A stretch of DNA of 64,000 nt from Anthracocystis setariae (GCA_928724745.1 CAKMXJ010000004.1:682001-746000), one strand, 5' to 3'. Positions 10,001 through 20,289 are shown, numbered from the stretch's first letter. Translations and numbers: made by a program. The notes: generated from the letters alone by a model not told the origin.

Positions 10001-10653
10001 TGTTGAGGAATGATGAGGGAGGATTGAGGGGGATTGGGTTTGTAGAGTTCGCGAATGCGTTGGATGCGTTGAGGGCGATGAGGGAGTTGAATTCGGTCAA
10101 GTGGAGGGGCAAAACTGTTTCGGTGACGATCGCCGAGAAGAGGGGAAAAAGGGAGGGTGGAGAGGGGGTGGAAAGGGAGAGGAGTGTGAGGGTGGAAGGC
10201 GTTCCCGTGGATGCTCAGGAGGCGTTGATCCAGCAGGCTGTCGAGGCGGTTGTTGGGGTGGGCAGTGTCAGGCAGGTTTTGTGGAGACCGGGTGGTGGGA
10301 ATCGCAAGGCGGTGGTGGAGTTGCACGGAGTGAAGGAGGCTGGGAGAGCGGTGTTGATGGGTCAGACCGGGGTGGTTAGGTATGCGGATAATGTGTTGAA
10401 GGTGAGTCAGATGGATGAAGGTGATGGACAGTCGGTGGGGTTTGTGCCCAGAGCAGCTAAGGCCGTGAGAGGGAGAGGGAGGGGAAGAGGAGGAGGAGGA
10501 GGAGGAATCGATTTTAGATCCTCTGCCAGTAATAATACGGTGGCGGAAGATATGCAGGTGGATCCAGCGACCTCCCACTCACCCCTTCCCCCTCCGCCGA
10601 CGACAGGACAGGATAGGTTCAGAGCCATGCTCAACAACAGGACCTCGCAATGA
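7033..10653 (+). CDS. prp24: U4/U6 snRNA annealing factor Prp24 (SART3-like)
   Basis: Encodes 1206 residues in one exon. Start at the ATG at 7033; the frame is open further upstream only through non-ATG codons. The N-terminal 650 residues are alpha-helical with Trp/Tyr-containing HAT-like repeats (for example residues near VWRLYLAFEDALLD and DIWLDYLTVL). Four RRM domains follow at about 784-850 (VMVSNLGVSV), 866-940 (LFVTNFPESW, RRFCYVQY), 958-1035 (LFVSGFARNL, GIGFVEF) and 1049-1115 (VRVEGVPV). The extreme C-terminus, DRFRAMLNNR, resembles the LSm-binding tail of Prp24/SART3. The family re-anneals U4 and U6 snRNAs during spliceosome recycling in the nucleus. A poly-Gln stretch and an acidic Ala-rich linker separate HAT and RRM parts. 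Ends 93 bases from the convergent gamma-glutamyltransferase gene. Confidence 0.88.
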   Translation: MDASASVPSTLHPAEHRQRFLDLQSAARAAGSASDLILRANNILALVDSYRNAADLNSLLPQDFDLYLVLHMRITAESSPLLPASLQSILDLHKDASLHYRSTNLIKRYISLVIAYCSRLHSINVALPQAESVASDPALKWTSLDCCPTFDATHSIYNPASLPSISSQGADASEWEPVCGIEAARWRIREAYTRCAYDLQQSQEVWRLYLAFEDALLDCASIPRDQQLETIRHTYLARLRVPHAAIDDTFQAFSSFVTQHLPPHLYENEMSAANVLVAQSRDLYRQREQFEDTLSPLLSSGNLHVAGSRQDLDNFAANVKPYLRWQSNRASRAMRSKDKVAAQAELELACSLYERLIPHFGLHPPTSQKEELVYYAGDVQGSEQYDKQFKRLTKEEKESRTQQEQQLYTERLSLATDIWLDYLTVLTSSSKPDASLILDVCTRSVHCLPTSVGLHCVLMRHSARLRRSRPQVEHLFERVITPGALALSATDLADLCLARIDCERELASYDLIVKNGADLTIDPAQDMDKFTEIYALLSYSLSKLGELGESKGEWDPSLRLEKCAVNWVERAVFAMGGPNSEGGAGLNELAEGVWGVAVEQQAENAAVYSEAAGYWVRRFDAKRARGWYRAGVAKLERKQQQQQQQEVDAGGFQRLIQDWVQFEHEYGSVEEVEVAEGKARGERRRAVEAWYAQYAQYGYGAHPAAAAGGANGGETESAMQVEEPTTTAAAKRKAEEDVGVAPMGDAHMSTRRIEEVNRIADGGLEQAKKTRTNETESTATRDREHRSVMVSNLGVSVDAQAVRSFLRGCGRIVELSGPILLTSADGKASSAAVLVEFSDASGASSALTRHAKPLRDTVVSIHIGWKCTLFVTNFPESWQDGDVRTRFSAYGDVFNVRWPSKRFSSSRRFCYVQYTSPASAAAAIEALNGNDVDGGRKLTVTLSDPSRRKARTDEGDEGRELFVSGFARNLGENEVKAYFEAFGEVTGVRLLRNDEGGLRGIGFVEFANALDALRAMRELNSVKWRGKTVSVTIAEKRGKREGGEGVERERSVRVEGVPVDAQEALIQQAVEAVVGVGSVRQVLWRPGGGNRKAVVELHGVKEAGRAVLMGQTGVVRYADNVLKVSQMDEGDGQSVGFVPRAAKAVRGRGRGRGGGGGGIDFRSSASNNTVAEDMQVDPATSHSPLPPPPTTGQDRFRAMLNNRTSQ

Positions 10654-10746
10654 AATGCACCGTTCTGATACCAAATGGCAACAATCCCAGCAGAAAGGGT
10701 GAGGAAGCTCAAAATGTAAAATTGATGAGTCAAAGCAGTGTCTAGG

Positions 10747-12768
10747 TTAGATAGCGACGGCGATTCCACCTTTCCTACTATCGCTTGCAGCATATACACG
10801 TCTATGTCTCCCCTTCCCTGTGGTTGCTACAGCCTGAACCTCTGCGATACCTAGATCGATGTCGATCCAGCTGACCTCGTGACCCCTACCGCGTAGCCCT
10901 GCTAGCGTTTTATTGCTGTAGCCAGTCTCGACGCTGAGTTCTCTCGGTAGGAGTTGGTGATGAATGCGCGGAGCCTCGATCGCTTGTGACAAATCCATGC
11001 GCCACAGCTGGAAGTTGAACATGGTCTGGAGGACGGAGGAGAAGATCCTGCTACCTCCGGAGCCGCCAAGGATCAACTCGACATCGGTGGCGTCGACGGT
11101 TTCGACGATGGTCGGGCAGGTGGAGCTGAGTGGACGTTTGCCTGGTTCTGGGTAGTTGTAAGGGGAGGGTGCCAGACCGAAGGCGTTGGGAACGCCGGGG
11201 GTGGAGGTGTCGTCCATCTCGTCATTTAGGATGACGCCCGTGGTGGCGTCCATGACGCGACTGCCGAAGATCAGGTTGACCGTCGAGGTGAGTGCGATCG
11301 CCATACCGTCCGAGTCGAGGATCGAGAGATGCATGGTGCCGTGGTCGTTGATGATGTCGAATTTGGGATGGTAGTATTCGAGGGGGTGGGTGCGGTCGTC
11401 GGTGATGTTGGGAACGATTCGCTCGGCTTCGTGCATCGTGGGGATCTCGTCGATTCGCAAGTTGTCCAACGGCGACATGAACAGCGGATCCGCCAGCTCG
11501 GTGCGTTGGCCAAAGCCGAATTTAAGCGTCTCGACAAACCGATGTAGGTTTAAGGAGGTGGGTGGGCCAGTGATGAAGTCCGGGATGAGAGAGAGCATAT
11601 TGAGGATGCTAAGCAGGATGGGACCAGAGGTGGGCGCGTGCGTGGTATACACTTTGCGCCCCAGCCAACTACCTTGGAGAGCAGGCTTGACAACTACTTT
11701 GTACGCGGCCATGTCGTCGATAGTCAGGATACCTCCGTTTTGCTGCGTGGTTCGAACGAGGCTCTCGGCGATCGCGCCAGTGTAGAATGCGTCCACGCCG
11801 TGGTCGGCGATGGTTTGTAAGGTCTTGGCGTACGCTTTGCGATGGAAAGTGTCTCCTTCCTTCAATAGTTCGCCCGTCACAGGATCGACAAAGATGTCGC
11901 TCCACACGGGATCCTCGAGCATGAAGCCGCCAAAGTATGCCAAGCGCCTAGCGAGCTCCTTGGACACCTTGGCGGATTTGGCGAGCTCGACACTCGGCTC
12001 GACCAGTCGTTTCCACGGTAACTTGCCATACCTGCGATGCGCTTCTTGCAAGCCGCGCAACTCTCCGGGTACGCCGACGGCTAGACCACCGAATTGGGCT
12101 TTGGGCACACGACCCATGTACATGGTCTTGTTCGCGGCGGCGGGGGCGGTCTCGCGAAAATCGATGGTGATATACTCAGCACATCGCTTCTTGTCTTTGG
12201 AGTGGAGGCAAGGTGTGGGATCGCGGACGATCATGAAACCTCCGCCACCGATTCCGGATGAGAACATGTTTAGCACTCCAACACATAGCGTGCTGGCGAC
12301 TGCCGCATCTACCGCGGTACCCTTTTCAAGCAAGACGTCGAGTCCGATGTTGCTGCAGATGGGGTTCTCGGTTGCTACACCGGCACTCCTCCCCTCCGCT
12401 AGGACAGCTGGATGGCGTCGACCCCTGCTGTCACTACCATCGTTTGGATTGGCTGGGGAAGAGGGATCATCGAACTGGCCGAGCAGATTCTTGAGGACAA
12501 TCGAGGTGGTGATCGCAAAGGCAAAGATGGACAGCAGCACAAGGATCGAGTTGCAGACTGAGCTGCGCTTCGACTTGACCGAGTGGATGAGAGAGGAGTG
12601 AGACTTGCGTCTGCTTGCGATAAGCGGTGTGTGCTCTGTGGGAGGAGCGGAGAGCTGGCCGTCTTGGGAGATGACTTCTTCCTGAATGGGATCGATGATG
12701 GAACTTGACTCCGAGTTGGCATTGGAGTGCAGACTGGATGGCCTGTGTGCCGGTGGTTTCGAGGCCAT
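10747..12768 (-). CDS. Gamma-glutamyltransferase (glutathione hydrolase), membrane-anchored
   Basis: Encodes 673 residues. I chose the ATG at 12768 (MASKPPAHRPS); an open extension to 12969 is translated TGGA repeat and looks untranslated. Cytoplasmic Ser-rich tail (1-69), one membrane segment (about 70-96, ILVLLSIFAFAITTSIVL), then the GGT domain. Signatures are GIGGGGFMIVR (about residue 172), the autoprocessing site DHGTMHLSILDSDG with the catalytic nucleophile Thr at about 478, STVNLIFGS, and the GGSGGSRI loop (about 568). The enzyme cleaves the gamma-glutamyl bond of glutathione; type II topology places it in the vacuolar lumen or outside the cell. Divergent from the mitochondrial-protein gene across 486 bases. 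No broken motifs. Confidence 0.93.
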   Translation of the reverse strand: MASKPPAHRPSSLHSNANSESSSIIDPIQEEVISQDGQLSAPPTEHTPLIASRRKSHSSLIHSVKSKRSSVCNSILVLLSIFAFAITTSIVLKNLLGQFDDPSSPANPNDGSDSRGRRHPAVLAEGRSAGVATENPICSNIGLDVLLEKGTAVDAAVASTLCVGVLNMFSSGIGGGGFMIVRDPTPCLHSKDKKRCAEYITIDFRETAPAAANKTMYMGRVPKAQFGGLAVGVPGELRGLQEAHRRYGKLPWKRLVEPSVELAKSAKVSKELARRLAYFGGFMLEDPVWSDIFVDPVTGELLKEGDTFHRKAYAKTLQTIADHGVDAFYTGAIAESLVRTTQQNGGILTIDDMAAYKVVVKPALQGSWLGRKVYTTHAPTSGPILLSILNMLSLIPDFITGPPTSLNLHRFVETLKFGFGQRTELADPLFMSPLDNLRIDEIPTMHEAERIVPNITDDRTHPLEYYHPKFDIINDHGTMHLSILDSDGMAIALTSTVNLIFGSRVMDATTGVILNDEMDDTSTPGVPNAFGLAPSPYNYPEPGKRPLSSTCPTIVETVDATDVELILGGSGGSRIFSSVLQTMFNFQLWRMDLSQAIEAPRIHHQLLPRELSVETGYSNKTLAGLRGRGHEVSWIDIDLGIAEVQAVATTGKGRHRRVYAASDSRKGGIAVAI

Positions 12769-13254
12769 TTTGGACCGGGTTGATGTCGACTGCCCTTCAG
12801 ACGACTTGATTGGCCAAAGATGGATGGTTGGATGGTTGGATGGATGGATGGATGGATGGAGGATGTGGAAGGGAAAGGGAAGGGAAGAAAGGAGCCGAGG
12901 TTCCGTTATCGCAGCAATCACATTTACATTGCCGCTGCGGAGGCGCCGATCCTTTGGTCGAAATGTCATCTCGGCAATATGTGTTCATCGTAGCGAACGA
13001 AATCGGGGGCGCAGATCGCTTTCCTCCAAGTTTGTTACCTTGAGCCGAGCTCACAAAAGAAATGGGCGAAACGGTGCGGTGGAAATCGGAAATTGAGGCA
13101 TCGTAGGAAGAAGCGGTTTCGATCGGATACTTTTTCAACTCGCACAGCTCCACTTTGCTTCAAACCACGCTCGTGCCATCACTCTTCTTCCATCTTCCCC
13201 CTCATTTCATTTCATCTCGTCTCATCTCACACCTCTTCGTCACTCGTATCGACA
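12769..13254. other. Divergent promoter region with TGGA microsatellite
   Basis: 486 bases between two divergent genes. A TGGA/TGGT tetranucleotide repeat occupies about 12820-12862, and a CT-rich tract precedes the plus-strand start (13180-13240). No gene is seen. Confidence 0.6.
12820..12862. repeat. (TGGA)n tetranucleotide microsatellite
   Basis: Repeated ATGG units with a few T substitutions, in the leader of the gamma-glutamyltransferase gene. Confidence 0.85.
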
Positions 13255-13972
13255 ATGCTTGCCCTGCGCTCTACCCGCACAGCTACACTCTCGCTGCGCA
13301 GCGTCCGATTCACCTCGACGCAAGCTGCCGTCGAGAACGCTGCCGGCTCTGCCAAAGCAACCGCCCAAGAAACCCTCGGCCAAGCCAAAGGTGCTGCCAA
13401 ACACGCCTCTGGTGCCATCCAAGGTGCAGCCAAAGAAGCCAAAGCCTCCCTCCCCACCCCTCCATCCACCCCGATCGTAGTTGGAACCCCTACCCTCCGT
13501 CGTCCTGCCAGCAGCGTTCGGGGCGGCGTGCTCGGCTTCCTGTTCGGCTTCGGAATCGCATCTGCCTACGGCTACTACTACCTGCTGAAAGAATACAACG
13601 CCGCTTCCAACCTCATGCTCGCCTCAGTCGAAGAACTTCAAACCAGCACAGCAAAGATCACCACCCATCTGCAAAGGCTCAACAAACTCGAGGCCGACCT
13701 CAAATCCCTAGAATCCCAAGCCACTTCCAAGTCCGAGTACGAGAAGAACAAGTCCGAGATCAAAAAGATCATCGATGGAATTCACGATGAAGTCCTCGAC
13801 GTCAAAAAGCAGGTGCTTGGTAAGTCTACCTCCCCAAACAAATCCCCTGAGATTATGTCGCAACCCCCCGCAAAACTTGACCAACTCGCAATCTCCACCT
13901 CTCCTTCTCTCTCTCTCTCTCTTTTGCTAAACTAAAACAGATCTCCCCCGACCCACAAAGTACATGCAGTAG
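13255..13972 (+). CDS. Small mitochondrial membrane protein, unknown function
   Basis: Exons 13255-13819 and 13941-13972; 198 residues. The intron starts GTAAGT, has a GCTAAAC-like branch site and ends ACAG. Splicing gives the C-terminus DLPRPTKYMQ instead of reading into intron sequence. Start at 13255 because it opens a classic mitochondrial presequence (MLALRSTRTATLSLRSVRFT, then STQAA). Residues 25-65 are Ala/Lys-rich, amphipathic and repetitive (AKATAQETLGQAKGAAKHAS), like LEA/apolipoprotein-type helices. A Gly-rich membrane segment follows (about 92-112, GGVLGFLFGFGIASAYGYYY), then a coiled coil (115-185). The layout suggests an inner-membrane protein with a helical matrix or intermembrane domain. 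I do not recognise the family, so no function is given. Confidence 0.8.
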
Positions 13973-14069
13973 ACAACCAGTCTCACCAACTCAGATGTGA
14001 TCATCATCGCCAATTCGATCCCCGTTGAAACAGTGACAGCTTGACATTGCATCGACCATATGTGACGCA

Positions 14070-15991
14070 TCAGAACACCACGACCCCAACCATGGACCCA
14101 TCCTTTCCCACCTCTACCACCATCCCTTGCCTGCCAACCAACCTTGTGCTGAGATCGACAATCACCTCCCCTGCCGCAGTGTTCTCCCTCTCTTCACTGC
14201 TCTCTTCACCCGCCGCACCACCTTTACCACGTTGCTGCCTCTTCCCCACGCCACCTCCTCCACTGCCTCGGAACTCGGCGCATGTACCCCTATCAAGTTC
14301 CATCCCCCTATCGTCCTCGCCCGGTGCCAGAGTGCTATCAAAGTGATCCTCGAACGAGAAAGGCTGAGGTCGCTTATCTTTCTCCTTCTCCGTCTTGGTC
14401 TTGCCAGTACTCTTGACAGTCTCCGAGGTCGAGCTTGTCGGGGTGATGCGCCAGGGACATCGGTTGTACCTCTGAAACAGCGCGTCGCCGGGCACATTGG
14501 TGTGGCAGATGACCTTCTCCAGTCGCGCCTGACCCAACGCAATCGCACCGTACGCTTCGCCGATACTTGGCATCCGAGCCGCCTGCCTCGAAAACAAAAG
14601 ATCGATGCCGAGGTCAAAGTAGTTGTAAAAGAACGCCGAATCTGTTGGGAATCTCAAAGCCAAAACAAAGCAAATTGGTCAGATACGTTGCCTCATCGTC
14701 CAACTATCTGCATAATGTCGCACTCACCATCATGATCGGCCGAGCCAGAAAGGGACTCATCCGTCGAGCTGCTATTCTCTGAACTTGTTTGCTGCGCACG
14801 CCTTCTGCCTTGACCAGCTGCAGCAGCCTGACTGCCATGGATGCGCATCCGATCGTCTTCCTTGTAAAAGATGCGTTGAGGCTGGCCCAGATCACACATG
14901 GCATCCTGCGGGGTAGTCACGCCAAGTGTCAGGTTGACTACGTGCGTTGGTGATCCCTCTGGTGACGTGCCTGCAGTAGGATCGGTCAAAGGGGATGCAG
15001 TCCTGGATGGCGTGCATTTGGCAAAGTGCAATGTGACACTTTGTCCGGGAATGATAGGGGCGTCGAGGAGAGTAGGGCATCGAATTTGAATCGCATCCGT
15101 CTCGAGTGCGGCTCGATCGCGTTCGTTGTTGAGCTGCTGATAGTCGCTGACGGCAGCAGTGGGTGAAAGCGTGCCCTTATTCGTACGTGCTGACGATCGA
15201 CTTGCATCCGAGAGTGCAGGTGGGATGACTGGGGATACCAACACATCGTGTGGACTGTTTGGATCGCTACCAGAGAAGATATGAATGGTGGAAACGGGTT
15301 GATACTTGTCGACCTCGGCATCCTTGGCTGCTGCACTAGGCTTGAGTGCGAAGCAGAAAGCTAGTCCTGGATAGGTGACGACGAACTCGTTATAGTGCTT
15401 CGATGACCCATCCGCTTTGCCTCCATACGCGGTGGCAACAAGACTGTCAGAAGCAATAGACGAGGATTCGGCACGACCGGGATACGTGGGCCCAAGGATT
15501 TGATGGAGAGTGGATCGATTGAGTGCGACTGGCGGAGATCTGGATGAGCCTTTCGAGTAAATGAGTTTGCCGTTGTAGATGAGGTTGACAGGGCGATGGC
15601 TTGGTTCGGATGTGGATGTAGGCGAGGCGGATGAAGGGCTTGCGTGACCATGATCCAAGTTCTCGAGCGTGATCATGATGAGGCGCTGAGTTGTGCCATT
15701 GAAGATGAGATGTAGATTGGGTTGAATGACAACGACGATAGTCGAAAGACGCGGAGAGGTTTCATCCCAGACAATGTGAAGTTGAGGGAAGAGCGATTGC
15801 TGAGAGCGGAGATAGTTGAGGATATGCCAAAGCGAATGACCCAACTTGAAGGGACCGAGCGAATACGATGGACGCAGGATCAGATCGAGCTTGGGACCAG
15901 CGAACGAAGTTGAACGACGCCGAGGATCGGTCGGGCAGGAGGGCAGAGAAGAAGCAAAGATGGGGCTCGACATTGCCATGGACGACAGCAT
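14070..15991 (-). CDS. PHAF1/UPF0183 (C16orf70-like) protein
   Basis: Exons 14728-15991 and 14070-14641, 611 residues. The 86-base intron (14642-14727) has GTGAGT donor and CAACAG acceptor and rejoins ADHD with DSAFFYNYFDLGIDLLFS in frame. The ATG at 15991 is preferred; the frame upstream to 16288 is translated CCAA repeat. Family hallmarks are LGPFKLGHSLWHILNYLRSQ near the N-terminus, IVVVIQPNLHLIFNGTTQRL, and, after the intron, NYFDLGIDLLF and CHTNVPGDALFQRYNRCPW. Animal PHAF1 works with BCAS3 at autophagic membranes; that role in fungi is an inference. Ser/Pro-rich and basic-acidic insertions make it longer than animal homologues (about 420 residues). Convergent with the mitochondrial-protein gene, 97 bases apart. 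Confidence 0.87.
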
Positions 15992-16607
15992 GAAAGCGAG
16001 AGAGGTCAAGTCGGATGGCAGGCTGGTGAGCTTGGCGATGGATTCGCGCCTATCGCGTATGTGGACGGATTGCCAGGCAGGATGCTGTAGTGAATGGTGA
16101 GTGGGATCTGCCGAAATGTGTGTTGGAGGTGTGAGTTGAAGCAGTGGGAGCAGATGGAGTCGTGAAAGCGAGATGTAAATGTCGAGGTATACTTGGATGG
16201 GCTGGGCCGATAGCTGGAGCGGTGCACGGATGGTCAGAGCGAGGCAGCCAAACCAACCAACCAACCAACCAACCAACCAACCAACCAACCAATTCAGGGT
16301 CCAATCTCAAAACCAGTCGCTGTTCGCTTTGCTGAAAGCCGCATGACCAGTGTGTCGGCTCCAAGCCTCAACGACGCGTCTATGCGCTGCCTCTGCAGCG
16401 GCGTTTCCGACTTGGTAAGAGTGTTTTTTTTTTTTTTTTCTTTTTGCGGCGAGTCAACCATCTGCGGCGTCCTCCGACATTTGATACACTTATCTCGTGA
16501 CCTGGACAATCGCATCGCATCGCATCTACATTGCCATCGGAGAAGCCGCCAACTATCCAGGTCCATACCAACTACAGCAGCGCACACTGTCCATCGATGC
16601 AAGCACG
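15992..16607. other. Divergent promoter of PHAF1-like gene and apc11
   Basis: 616 bases with an AACC microsatellite (16251-16292) and a 16-base T run (16424-16439). No gene is recognised. Confidence 0.6.
16251..16292. repeat. (AACC)n tetranucleotide microsatellite
   Basis: About ten uninterrupted AACC units, upstream of the PHAF1-like gene. Confidence 0.9.
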
Positions 16608-17280
16608 ATGAAGGTCAAGGTGAAATCATGGAACGCCGTTGCATACTGGCGTAAGTAGACGTACCCCACATCGAAGCTCCTTCTCAATTGCGCCATCTGC
16701 TTCTGCTTGAATGCACTGATGCGCTAACAATTTGCTTACTGCTCGATCGCCTTATCGAATCGACACTTCAAGTGTGGGATGTCAAGGATCCAGATGATAT
16801 CTGCGGTATCTGCCAAAGCAATTTCGATGGCTGTTGCGCTAGTTGCAAGGAGCCAGGAGATAGCTGTCCGCTGTGTAAGTTTGACCCTCACTTATCTTGA
16901 CATACATTTCCAATCCAGCTCGAATCAAGCTTGGTGTGTATGGTCGCTGACCTGTTCTGTTTGGCTTGGTGTTGCTCTTATCATCAACAGTGTTTGGAAA
17001 GTGTAGTCACGAGTTCCATCTGCATTGCATCATGAAGTGGCTTTCGGATAACGATGGATGTCCTTCATGTCGTCGACCCTGGGGTAAGTCGATCTGGCCT
17101 CATGGGGTCTCCGCCATCATTCCACCGTTCTGTCTCGTGTCTCTCTCACACGGAACTGATCAAGCTTTTCCTTCCATGCTGGCTTTTGCATCTTTCTTGA
17201 TTATTATCTTTACAGAGGAGGTGGAAGGTACAACAATCGGAAGCACTGTCAATGCTGCAACGACACAAGCAGAACCGTGA
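16608..17280 (+). CDS. apc11: Anaphase-promoting complex RING-H2 subunit Apc11
   Basis: Four exons: 16608-16650, 16773-16874, 16991-17083 and 17216-17280, coding 100 residues. All three introns start GTAAGT and end CAAG or ACAG, and all junctions keep frame. Exon 1 encodes [14 protein letters not shown], the conserved Apc11 start. The RING-H2 ligands follow: CGIC, CCASC, CPL, then [14 protein letters not shown] and CPSCRRPW. As in other Apc11 proteins the RING follows a short strand that packs on the Apc2 cullin. The protein recruits ubiquitin-conjugating enzymes to ubiquitinate cyclins and securin. The 15-residue tail after RRPW is longer than in yeast or human and is not conserved-looking. 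Introns make up more than half the gene, so no single open frame reveals it. Confidence 0.95.
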
Positions 17281-18670
17281 GCATTTCGAAGCGACTACCA
17301 AGCACAATTCAGAGGAGGAATACTTTCTCATCCAAGGCTGCTCGACTCTGCAAGACTTGATCATCTATATACCCGCAGATCCCTCACATGCATCATTCCT
17401 TCCTCGATTCTTCCATTTGTATCTTTACTTAGTTTGAAAACCTGCAATCTGGCATATGGCCCCATCCTCAAGCATGACCGTCAGACATTGAGACCCAAAG
17501 CAATTCTCGAACCACAGAACTAGGCGGGTCGAGATCCATCAGTCTGAACGGGGGGGTTTTTGTTTTCGTCTTCACCATGTTAAGTTGGAAGTTGGTGCAA
17601 GGTCCATGAGGTGGGAAAAGAAAGTTTCCTAATTTTGAGCATTGGCAACGGGGGATCAGGGTCTCTCGCCAAGTCAGGGCGATTTCGCGAGGTGGGCATG
17701 CGATTCAGCATCAAGCTTGGATCCACGATGCAAAAGAAAAGGATTGGGTCACTGTGCATGTTGTGGTTGCCAAGCGTTGTGTTGTGAAGAACGTGACAGA
17801 ATGAGCGTTGGAGGCTCAGCTTCAAAAACGTGGGAGATGTGGTTTCGGAGCGCCAAGTGAGTCAGCTGGCGCAGGGGCGTTGGTGAAAGAATGATTGGGG
17901 GCGAGAGTGGGATTAATTGAGCAGCACTTTGATGACGTCGTTGACAGTCACCTCCTCCGCCCCGCATTGCTCGGTTACGGTGATGGTGACCCTGCTTCCA
18001 TTATTATTCTTCTTGTCCTTCTTCTGTGTATGCTAGTGTAGTCGCCATGATGTCGCACTATGGTCATCTCAGGCGTGAGCAGGTGAGACAGAGTCTTGGT
18101 TCTAAAGACCAAAAGGATGGAGTGTGCAAGCAAGAGGTTGAGAGGGGATGGAGAGGTCAGAGTTCGGTCACTGCGCTACTATACCGAGAACCCGAAAAGT
18201 GAGTTGCCGATCTGGGCCAGAAAGAGCGACGTAGAGCTGCGGAAGGGAGGTTGTCAAAAGCTGACTGTGCCAGGCAGCATGTGGATCGACTTGGCCTTTT
18301 TTCCAAACCAAAAGCAAGGAAGAAGCCTCGTGACGAAATGCAAGAGCTGAGTGAACAAAATGATGATATGATGATGATGATGATGATGCTGATGAGATCC
18401 TCCAACTTGCTTTTGCCTGAACTTTTTGGCGCTGCCTGCCGCAACAACGCCGCCGCCGATCCACAAAGCGTCTTTCAACCACTCAGTCGCATTCCACTCA
18501 CGTTGCAGTCCCCCTTCTACTTTGGCCACCGTTTTATAGCATCATCACTTGCCTCGTCTTCCCTCACACCTTCTCTTCTTCCAACATCACCATCCTCTTC
18601 AACCCAATACCCATACCCAACACCCATACCCATCTCAAAGCTCCGTGATCCTTTCCGTCGCTCAGCTATC
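17281..18670. other. Intergenic region between apc11 and Ish1-repeat gene
   Basis: About 1.4 kb. The last 130 bases before 18671 are CT-rich with CCCATAC repeats, a typical strong-promoter leader. An ATG-rich repeat (GATGAT) lies at 18360-18395. No gene is recognised. Confidence 0.55.
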
Positions 18671-20289
18671 ATGGTCAAAGCCAGCTTCATCTCTGCCGGC
18701 TTGCTGGCTCTCTGCATCGCCCTGGCCACATCGCCCCAGCCCGTCGCGGGCGATTGGCTTCAGGACTTGACTAAGGGCGGTAGCAACGCCTTCGACTCTG
18801 CATTCCAGTCGTGGTCCGAGTAAGTTTTGACATCGCCATCGGATCGGACCGATCACCATAGTGTAGCTGACATCTTTCTTTGTTTCTCTCTTTCTCTCTC
18901 TCCAGATCTGACCTGCGAACCTACCTGCTCGATCGGGGCATCATTGCCCCCTACACGACCGGCGAGCAGCTTCGTCAGATGGCCAAACAGGACTATGACA
19001 AGCTGGTGTCGTCGGCCAGTTCGGGCAATGCTGCCGCCAAGACGGCCGCATCCTCGCAGTTGAGCTCGGCCTCGAGTGCGGCTGCGTCGATTTCGTCTGC
19101 TGTAAGCTCGTATGCCTCGGTCGCGAGCGAGTCAGCTTCGAGCCTAGCGCTAACTCAGCTCTACTATCCGGTTTCGTCGTTGGGATCACAGGCTTCCGTG
19201 CACGCGGCTGCCGCTTCGGCCTCGGCCACCTCGCTCGGTAAGGATGCGCAGGCGTCGGCCTCGAGTGTGAGCAAGAACGCACCGGGTGCTTCGGACGTTT
19301 CCAAGAGCGCTGAGAGCGTCGCTAGCCAAGCGAGCAAGAGCGGCGGCTCGGTGTACAATGCAGCTAGCAAGAGTGCTAGTTCGGCATACAACCAGGCATC
19401 GCAGGTGGCGCAGAGGGCGCTGGACGATACCACGGACTACGTGTATTCCACGTGGAACGACAATGACCTTCGTACCTACCTCGAGTCGAAGGGGTTGATC
19501 AAGACCAAGACGCAGGCGACGCGCGACGAGATGTTGGCCAAGATGAAGTCGGCGTACTCGTCGACTGTGAATGCGCCTTACGAGGCGTTGAGCGACAGTT
19601 ACCTGCACAACTGGTTGGTGGATCATGGCATCATCCGATCACCCGCACGAAAGACGAGGGATGAGTATCTGGCGCTTGCCAAGGAGTACTACACCACGGG
19701 TACTGAGAATGTCTACGACGGATGGAAGGAGAGCGACCTCCGCGATTGGTTGATTAAGAACAAGATCATCAAGTCGGACTACCAGGCCAAGAGGGATGAG
19801 TATCTGGACTTGGTGAGGAAGAATTATAACTCTGCGCAGTCGGAGCTGTGGTCGAGTTGGACGGACAGTGATCTGCGTAACTGGCTGATTCAGAATGGGT
19901 ACATCAAGTCGGATGTGCAGGCCAAGCGCGACGAGTTGGTGGAGCTCGCGCAAAAGCATGCCGGCGAGATCAACAAGCAGGCAAGCGACTATGTTTCGTG
20001 GAGCGATGCACGTTTGCGCGAGTATCTCCGCTCGGCGGGTATGCCGCTCGAGGCGATTCCCAAAAAGAGGGATCAGCTGCTGAGGGAGATGCGTGCGCGT
20101 TATACGGGTCACCGCGGCATCTTTAGCTATATCAAGGACGGCGTAAGACAGGCTTACTTTGGCGTCGCCGATCTGCTCGGCAAGGCGGAGCAGACGGGTA
20201 ACCATGCCAGTGTGCACGCCAGCAGCGTGACGAGCAAGGTCGGAGCTAGTGCGGCTAGCGCTACGGCGAGTCTCAAGGATGAATTCTAA
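18671..20289 (+). CDS. Secretory/nuclear-envelope protein with six Ish1 repeats
   Basis: Exons 18671-18819 and 18906-20289, 510 residues; the intron starts GTAAGT and ends after a TCTC tract in CCAG. Signal peptide or anchor at residues 1-26 (MVKASFISAGLLALCIALAT). Six helical Ish1-type repeats follow. The first spans the intron (WSESDLRTYLLDRGI); the others are WNDNDLRTYLESKGL, LSDSYLHNWLVDHGI, WKESDLRDWLIKNKI, WTDSDLRNWLIQNGY and WSDARLREYLRSAGM, each ending in a KRDE-like turn. Between repeats 1 and 2 is a Ser/Ala-rich linker of about 150 residues with small-residue periodicity. In fission yeast Ish1 is a stress-responsive nuclear-envelope protein; the same location is a reasonable guess here. 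Enclosed by long spacers. Confidence 0.85.

Noticed and set aside
9361..10578. 405-codon minus-strand open frame opposite prp24
   Set aside because: Lies fully opposite the RRM-coding region; His/Pro/Arg-rich translation is a mirror of codon bias.
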